Shown here: positions 59,167 to 64,000 of the stretch, piece after piece
Layout of the letters: every line of letters starts with the position of its first letter
Numbering within the stretch: position 1 is the first letter of the stretch
Assembly: GCA_002633085.1 (NCBI GenBank)
Contig: NSIV01000010.1
Location: 1 to 64,000, forward strand
DNA length: 64,000 bases
Direction of reading: 5' to 3'
DNA from: Curvibacter sp. PD_MW3
Lineage (GTDB): Bacteria; Pseudomonadota; Gammaproteobacteria; Burkholderiales; Burkholderiaceae_C
The notes under the pieces: generated by a model
Seen by the model: only the letters and a program-made list of their open reading frames with translations
What the model was told of the DNA's origin: nothing
Database searches by the model: none
Translations under genes and position numbers: made by a program

Positions 59167-60770
59167 CAGAACTCCACAAAGACATGCGGCACGTCTTCAG
59201 CCCGGCCAATGCTGTAGCCGGTGGACCTTTGACAGGCTTGGCGGGCGAATTCGAGGTCGGACGGAAAGCTGGCATGCACGCGGTAGAGCGCGTCCCCGGC
59301 CTTGACCTCATCGCCCAGTTTGCGCAACAGGTCGACGCCGGCGTTTTTTACTTTGGGGGCGCCGGCAAAGCGGGCGATGCGTGCGAGCTGCAGGTTGTCG
59401 ATGCCGCAGACCACGCCAGCCTGAGGCGCGCGGATTTCGAAGGTCAACCGCCCGAGTTCGGGGTGGTTGTAGTCAAAGAATTTGCTGCCCTGGGCCTGGA
59501 TAATGTCGTTCATCTTGGCGATCGCACGGCCCGAGTCAAGAATGTCGCGTGCGATGCCAAAGCCGTCACCGCCACGCACGTCGGGGCTGGACTCGATCAA
59601 CCGGCCGGCCAGGCGCAAGGCCTTCTGCCGCAGATCATTCGGTGCGAGCGGGTCGTTTTCCAGCACGCGCATGACATCACGCGCCTCCAGCATGGGGCCG
59701 ATGCCAAAGCCCACCGGTTGGCGACCATCGGTGATCACCACGTCGAGCGAGAGTTTCATGCGCTTGGCCACATACTCGAACAGGCGGCGCAGGCGCTGCG
59801 CCTCCGGCATGGAGCGCACCTTGGCGGTGGGGCCGATCGGGATGTCGAGCACCAGATGGCTGGAGCCGGCGGCAATCTTCTTCGACAGGATGGAGGCGAC
59901 CATCTGGCCGGGCGAGTCGAGCGAGAGCGGGCGTTCCACCGAGATCAGCACGTCGTCGGCCGGTGACAGGTTGGCCGTGCCGCCCCAGGCCAGGCAGCCG
60001 CGATGCCGGCGCACGATGTCGTGCAACTGCTCAATCGGCAGCTCCACATTGGCCAGCACCTCCATGGTGTCGGCCGTGCCGGCCGGCGAGGTGATGGCGC
60101 GCGAGGAGGTCTTGGGGCACAGCATGCCGTGCGCGGCGACGATGGGCACCACCAGCATGGAGGTGCGGTTGCCGGGAATACCACCAATGCAGTGTTTGTC
60201 GACCACCGGCTGTTCGTGCCAATCGAGTTTGCGGCCAGCCTCGATCATGGCTTCGGTCAGGAAATAGACCTCTTCGCGGTCGAGTTCGTCGCGGTTGGTG
60301 GCAACGACAAAGGCGGTGAGTTCGATTTTGGAGTAATGGTGCTCGGTGATGTCGGTCACGATGGCGCGAAAGTCGTTGAGCTCCAGCCGTTCGCCGGCAA
60401 GCTTGCGGTGCAGGGCGCCGATGGACTCGGGCGGCTCGGCCTGTGACACCGTGGCCATGTGGCCGTCTTCCACGGCCATCTGGTCAAAAGCCGCCTTGGA
60501 CAGGCCGAGTTGGCCGCAGCCGACGATGGCTTCGTCATCCACCACATTGAGGGTGGCCAGGATGCGGTGCCCGTTGGCGTTGATTTCGACCTTGGACAGT
60601 GCCTTGAAGCCTTCGGCGCGATAGACCTCGCAGTCGCGATGCATGTAGGCCACGTTCTCGTGATAGGTGTCGATCCGGACACGACGCAGCGCCAGCTTGG
60701 CCGGGCTGTTGTCATTGCCGGGCTCCGAACTCGCGCAGGGTGCTTGGGGGAGTGTTTCTTGCGTGGACAT
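59166..60770 (-). CDS. AMP/thymidine phosphorylase family protein (DeoA-like, type 2)
   Basis: This 534-residue nucleotide phosphorylase is of the longer archaeal AMP-phosphorylase-like class, with an N-terminal domain of about 90 residues. Motifs: [27 protein letters not shown] (about residues 190-216), [25 protein letters not shown] (about 221-245), [11 protein letters not shown] and [15 protein letters not shown]. The phosphate-binding HCIGGIPGN and the SSRAITS-type loop are typical of AMP/thymidine phosphorylases. It would split a nucleoside or NMP with phosphate. It is followed directly by the PRPP-synthetase-like and LOG genes. Confidence 0.86.
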   Translation of the reverse strand: MSTQETLPQAPCASSEPGNDNSPAKLALRRVRIDTYHENVAYMHRDCEVYRAEGFKALSKVEINANGHRILATLNVVDDEAIVGCGQLGLSKAAFDQMAVEDGHMATVSQAEPPESIGALHRKLAGERLELNDFRAIVTDITEHHYSKIELTAFVVATNRDELDREEVYFLTEAMIEAGRKLDWHEQPVVDKHCIGGIPGNRTSMLVVPIVAAHGMLCPKTSSRAITSPAGTADTMEVLANVELPIEQLHDIVRRHRGCLAWGGTANLSPADDVLISVERPLSLDSPGQMVASILSKKIAAGSSHLVLDIPIGPTAKVRSMPEAQRLRRLFEYVAKRMKLSLDVVITDGRQPVGFGIGPMLEARDVMRVLENDPLAPNDLRQKALRLAGRLIESSPDVRGGDGFGIARDILDSGRAIAKMNDIIQAQGSKFFDYNHPELGRLTFEIRAPQAGVVCGIDNLQLARIARFAGAPKVKNAGVDLLRKLGDEVKAGDALYRVHASFPSDLEFARQACQRSTGYSIGRAEDVPHVFVEF

Positions 60771-60809
60771 GAAGATAGCCTACACCGAATTGCCGGTTCC
60801 GGAAAAGGA

Positions 60810-60831
60810 AAAGGCTCCCGAAGGAGCCTTT
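60810..60831 (-). terminator. Probable terminator between efp and the phosphorylase gene
   Basis: AAAGGCTCC (60810-60818), loop CGAA, GGAGCCTTT (60823-60831); on the - strand it is followed by TTCCTTTTCC. It should end the efp transcript. The U-run is modest. Confidence 0.6.
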
Positions 60832-60853
60832 GACGTGCGGTGAGTGCAGGTGC

Positions 60854-61408
60854 TTAGACGCGCTTGCGGTACTCGCCGGTACGGGTGTCGATTTCGACCT
60901 TGTCGCCCTGGCTCACGAACAGCGGCACGGGCACTTCGAAACCGGTGGCAATCTTGGCCGGCTTGAGCACCTTGCCCGAGGTGTCGCCCTTGACGGCGGG
61001 CTCGGTCCAGGTGATTTCGCGCACCACGCTGGTGGGCAGTTCCACCGAGATGGCCTTGCCATCGTAGAACACCACTTCGACCGCCATGCCGTCTTCCAGG
61101 TAGTTCAGGGCGTCACCCATGTTCTCGGCTTCGACTTCGTACTGGTTGTAGTCGGCGTCCATGCAGACGTACATCGGGTCGGCGAAGTAGGAGTAGGTGC
61201 ACTCCTTCTTGTCCAGGATGACCTGGTCCATCTTGTCGTCGGCCTTGAACACGACTTCGGTGCCGAAGTTGGCGATCAGGCTCTTGAGCTTCATGCGCAC
61301 GGTGGCCGAGTTGCGGCCGCCACGGCTGTATTCGGTCCTGAGCACGACCATCGGGTCCTTGCCGTGCATGATCACGTTACCGGCGCGAATTTCCTGAGCG
61401 ATTTTCAT
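60854..61408 (-). CDS. efp: Elongation factor P (arginine-type)
   Basis: The protein has 184 residues from ATG 61408. The KOW-like N-terminal domain includes [20 protein letters not shown] and the modification loop [19 protein letters not shown]. The tip residue is Arg in SRGGRNS, the type modified by EarP, not the Lys of the EpmA/B systems. EF-P relieves ribosome stalling at polyproline. earP is the next gene upstream (137-base gap), consistent with the modification route. Confidence 0.95.
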   Translation of the reverse strand: MKIAQEIRAGNVIMHGKDPMVVLRTEYSRGGRNSATVRMKLKSLIANFGTEVVFKADDKMDQVILDKKECTYSYFADPMYVCMDADYNQYEVEAENMGDALNYLEDGMAVEVVFYDGKAISVELPTSVVREITWTEPAVKGDTSGKVLKPAKIATGFEVPVPLFVSQGDKVEIDTRTGEYRKRV

Positions 61409-61545
61409 AGTATTTCCAATGGGTTGGCCGCTCAATGCCCCGAGATGACCGGTGTTCGTGCGGCAGGTGATGGGAACGCAGCCGGTAGAACCAGGCGGCA
61501 TTCCGCAAAGCCTTGAATTTTAACGTCTTTTCAAGGCGCTAGGCG

Positions 61546-62646
61546 CTATCTAGGGATGCGATCCACAAATTCAAGCAGTTGGCTCACCAGATCAGGCTGG
61601 GCCAGCAGCTGCTGGCGCGCCCGGCGGGCGGTGTCGCCCCAGGCCGGCAGGTCCGGCGTCGGCAGTGGCTGCGCGTTGACGTCGTTCCAGCGGTGGTGGA
61701 AGCGCCGCAGCGAATCCGGGGCCTCGATCTGCGCCAGAAAAGCCGCCAGTTTGTCGTGGTGGGCGTTGTCATGCTGGGGGTAGATCTGCCAGACGAAAGG
61801 CCGGCCGGCCCACAGGGCGCGTACCAGCGAGTCCTCGCCGCGGACGAAATTCAGGTCGCAGGCCCACAGCAGGTGGTCAAAGTCGTCCTGCGTCAGGTAG
61901 GGGAGGTATGAAATTGATAGCGCCTGGCGCTGATTCCATGAGGGCTCACGCTGTATTTTGCTTGCAACTGCGGCCTGGGCTGCGACGCTGGCGCGGCCGG
62001 CTGCCACCAGCAGGTGCACCGGCTGCGTCTGCGCGGCGAACTGGTCCAGCAGTTCCGGCAGGGCCTGGGGTTCGTAGCAGAACAGCGAGACCCAGTGCGC
62101 CTGCGGCTGGGGCGTGATGCCCAGGTGCTGCAGCCAGGCAGTGCGGTCGAAGCGGGCCTGGCGTTGCAACAGGTCGGCTTCGCGCAGCAGGCCGCCCGTG
62201 CGTGGCGTGAAGCCGGGGTAGAAGAAATGTTTGCTCAGGCCGGCGCCAGGTCCATGCATGACCGGTGACAGCAGGCCATGGTTGCGCTCCACATAAGGCT
62301 CAGCCGACAGGTATTCCAGGTTGATCCAGGCATATTTTTGGCTCCTAGAGCTCGTCCATTCTGCGCAAGCAGCTATGAATTCAGGAGCAACCTCACAACC
62401 GAAGGCTTCCACCAGCACGTCGCCGGGAGTCAGTCCGCTCAGGTCCAGTGGTTGTGTCCAGGGCCGGACTTCGACGCCGGGGCAGCCGGTGGGGGCCATC
62501 CAGCCCAGAGCGCTGGCGTCATCCACCCACAGGCGCACGCGCTGGCCGCGCCCGGCCAGCTGGCGCGCCAGGCGCCAGCAGACGCCGAGGTCGCCATGGT
62601 TGTCGATGACCTTGCAGAAAATATCCCAAAGCAGGGGAGAAGACAT
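61546..62646 (-). CDS. earP: EF-P arginine rhamnosyltransferase EarP
   Basis: The protein has 366 residues from ATG 62646. It opens with [25 protein letters not shown], the EarP signature (TDP-rhamnose-dependent GT-B transferase), and carries [18 protein letters not shown] and [28 protein letters not shown] (acceptor/donor motifs near residues 265-295). It transfers rhamnose to the EF-P Arg. Two AT-rich repeat copies lie in frame (61911-61970 and 62331-62392), encoding the segments [18 protein letters not shown] and [12 protein letters not shown]. Confidence 0.92.
   Translation of the reverse strand: MSSPLLWDIFCKVIDNHGDLGVCWRLARQLAGRGQRVRLWVDDASALGWMAPTGCPGVEVRPWTQPLDLSGLTPGDVLVEAFGCEVAPEFIAACAEWTSSRSQKYAWINLEYLSAEPYVERNHGLLSPVMHGPGAGLSKHFFYPGFTPRTGGLLREADLLQRQARFDRTAWLQHLGITPQPQAHWVSLFCYEPQALPELLDQFAAQTQPVHLLVAAGRASVAAQAAVASKIQREPSWNQRQALSISYLPYLTQDDFDHLLWACDLNFVRGEDSLVRALWAGRPFVWQIYPQHDNAHHDKLAAFLAQIEAPDSLRRFHHRWNDVNAQPLPTPDLPAWGDTARRARQQLLAQPDLVSQLLEFVDRIPR
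61911..61970 (+). repeat. GCTATCAAA-type dispersed element inside earP, copy 1
   Basis: AAATTGATAGCGCCTGGCGC (61911-61930) is followed by TGATTCCATGAGGGCTCACG and an AT-rich end. It shares CGCCTGGCGC, AGGGCT and a final ATTTnGCTTnCAA with the xseA copy. Confidence 0.65.
62331..62392 (+). repeat. GCTATCAAA-type dispersed element inside earP, copy 2
   Basis: Read on the - strand it gives CTGAATTCATAGCTGCTTGC, then GCAGAATGGACGAGCTCTAG and GAGCCAAAAAT. The ATAGC-tG-TGCGC core is aligned with the other copies. In frame within earP. Confidence 0.6.
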
Positions 62647-62672
62647 GCCGGGATTGTCCACAATACGGACCC

Positions 62673-64000
62673 ATGGCCACTGAAACCGATTCCAGCGCAC
62701 CGAATCCCCCAAGCGCTGTGCACTCTGACGAACTGCTGGCGCAGGTCGCCGCCTTGCCCGCCTTGCCCGGCGTCTACCGCTACTTCGACGCCGACGGCGC
62801 GGTGCTCTATGTCGGCAAGGCGCGTAATCTGAAGAAACGCGTTTCCAGCTATTTCCAGAAAGACCATGGCGGCACGCGCATCGGCCACATGGTGGGCAAG
62901 ATCGCCCGCATGGACACCACGGTGGTGCGCTCGGAAGCCGAGGCGCTGCTGCTGGAAAACAACCTGATCAAGACGCTCAACCCGCGCTACAACATCCTGT
63001 TTCGCGACGATAAGAGCTACCCCTACCTGAAGATCACGGCGGCGCAGCCGGGTGAGGCGAAGGCGGCCGAAGGCCAGACGGCCAAGCGCAGTGCGGTAGT
63101 CTGGCCGCGCGTGGCCTACTACCGCGGCGCGGTCGACAAGAAGCACCACTACTTTGGGCCCTACCCGAGTGCCTGGGCGGTGAAGGAGGCCATCCTGCTG
63201 CTGCAGAAGGTGTTCCGCCTGCGCACCTGCGAGGACACCGTGTTTTCCAACCGCACCCGGCCCTGCCTGCTGTACCAGATCAAGCGCTGCTCCGGGCCCT
63301 GCGTCGGCCTGGTGTCGGATGAAGACTACGCGCTGGACGTGGCGCATGCCGAAGCCTTTTTGCGCGGCGAAACCCAGCAGGTGCTGAAGGTGCTGGAAGC
63401 GCGCATGCTCAAGCACTCGGAGCAGCTGGAGTTCGAACAGGCGGCTGAGCTGCGCGACCAGATCGCGGCGCTGTCCAATGTGCTGCACCAGCAGGCGGTG
63501 GACAACGTCGATGACCGTGATGTCGACATTCTGGCGGTCAAGGTGCAGGGTGGTCGCGCCTGCGTCAACCTGGCCATGGTGCGCGGCGGTCGGCATCTGG
63601 GTGACCGCGCTTATTTTCCGGTGCATGTGGAAGATGCCGCGGCCATCTATGACGACGAGGAATCCTCAACGTCTGAATCCGCCGAGGCAGCTCCGCCACC
63701 GGTAGAGGTGCAGGTGCTGGAAGCCTTCATCGCCCAGCATTACATGGAGGTGCCGGCGGTGCCGACGCTGGTGACCAGCGAACCGGTGAGCAAGCGCCTG
63801 ACCGAGGCGCTGTCGCAACAGACCGGCATCCGGATCCGCGCCATCCACCAGCCGCGCGAACAGCGCCGCATCTGGCTGGAGATGGCGCAGACCAATGCCG
63901 CGCTGCAACTGGCCCGCCTGTTGGCGGAAGAAGGTTCACAGCAGGCACGCACCCGCGCATTGGCCGAGGCGCTGGCGCTGCCGCAGGACCGACTCGACGA
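62673..64000 (+). CDS. uvrC: UvrC, excinuclease ABC subunit C (partial, 3' end outside the window)
   Basis: At least 442 residues from ATG 62673; the gene is cut by the window end. The GIY-YIG domain is [29 protein letters not shown] (about residues 27-55), followed by [30 protein letters not shown], the UvrB-binding UVR motif [19 protein letters not shown] (about 253-271) and the start of the UvrC endonuclease-C region. An insertion of about 20 residues ([20 protein letters not shown]) separates YPYLKIT from the usual PRVAYYRG. UvrC makes both incisions in nucleotide excision repair. Confidence 0.93.
   Translation, partial: MATETDSSAPNPPSAVHSDELLAQVAALPALPGVYRYFDADGAVLYVGKARNLKKRVSSYFQKDHGGTRIGHMVGKIARMDTTVVRSEAEALLLENNLIKTLNPRYNILFRDDKSYPYLKITAAQPGEAKAAEGQTAKRSAVVWPRVAYYRGAVDKKHHYFGPYPSAWAVKEAILLLQKVFRLRTCEDTVFSNRTRPCLLYQIKRCSGPCVGLVSDEDYALDVAHAEAFLRGETQQVLKVLEARMLKHSEQLEFEQAAELRDQIAALSNVLHQQAVDNVDDRDVDILAVKVQGGRACVNLAMVRGGRHLGDRAYFPVHVEDAAAIYDDEESSTSESAEAAPPPVEVQVLEAFIAQHYMEVPAVPTLVTSEPVSKRLTEALSQQTGIRIRAIHQPREQRRIWLEMAQTNAALQLARLLAEEGSQQARTRALAEALALPQDRLD

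Overview
The window looks like a chromosomal segment of a betaproteobacterium of the order Burkholderiales, most likely the family Comamonadaceae (Rhodoferax/Polaromonas/Acidovorax-like). The reasons are the high coding GC, the kdsB-lpxK-exbD-exbB-adk block, a phasin gene with PhaR-like operators (PHB metabolism), an arginine-type EF-P beside EarP, adjacent monomeric and dimeric isocitrate dehydrogenases, and AT-rich GCTATCAAA-type repeats spliced in frame into housekeeping genes. No rRNA, tRNA or CRISPR array was seen.

Layout. 1-58: probable right end of an IS256-like insertion sequence that has removed the start of mshG. 59-15451: a MSHA-type IV pilus locus on the + strand, mostly with 4-8 bp gene overlaps (mshG' F A C D O P Q, then I, a PilN-like gene, J K L M N), followed after 16 bp by an HD-GYP c-di-GMP phosphodiesterase. 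16722-26174: accessory and fatty-acid metabolism, with a YfcG-like GST, an acyl-CoA dehydrogenase plus APH kinase pair (a split ACAD10/11 arrangement), a Crp/Fnr regulator, an enoyl-CoA hydratase, a 3-hydroxyacyl-CoA dehydrogenase, a second GST, an MFS carrier and a 2-hydroxyacid dehydrogenase. 26246-29590: lexA with a conserved small downstream gene, tandem SOS boxes shared with a divergent asparaginase, and a diguanylate cyclase followed by an octanucleotide tandem repeat. 29621-33464: adk, kdsB, a Trm112-like gene, lpxK, exbD and exbB, all on the - strand.

33809-45389: xseA, sodB, monomeric NADP-isocitrate dehydrogenase, a DUF192 protein, dimeric icd, clpS-clpA, an iron(III)-binding periplasmic protein and a patatin-like lipoprotein. 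45561-46524: a ribbon-helix-helix-like gene beside an AT-rich, apparently gene-free stretch. 46525-54737: phasin, a histone-deacetylase-family protein, a thioesterase, a nitroreductase, an NhaD-type antiporter, a 2-hydroxyacid dehydrogenase, and a minus-strand MarR / CPA2 antiporter / YbdK-type ligase operon. 54846-64000: rmuC-MFS, a three-gene nucleotide-ribose operon (AMP/thymidine phosphorylase-like, PRPP-synthetase-like, LOG-like), efp, earP and the start of uvrC.

Most worth a second look: the nucleotide-ribose operon; the coding-sequence repeats; the IS-truncated msh locus with its c-di-GMP neighbour; the MarR/antiporter/YbdK operon; the split kinase-dehydrogenase pair; and three well-formed regulatory regions (LexA tandem boxes, phasin operators, MarR palindrome). 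All functional calls rest on motifs and remembered family resemblance; no database search was run.
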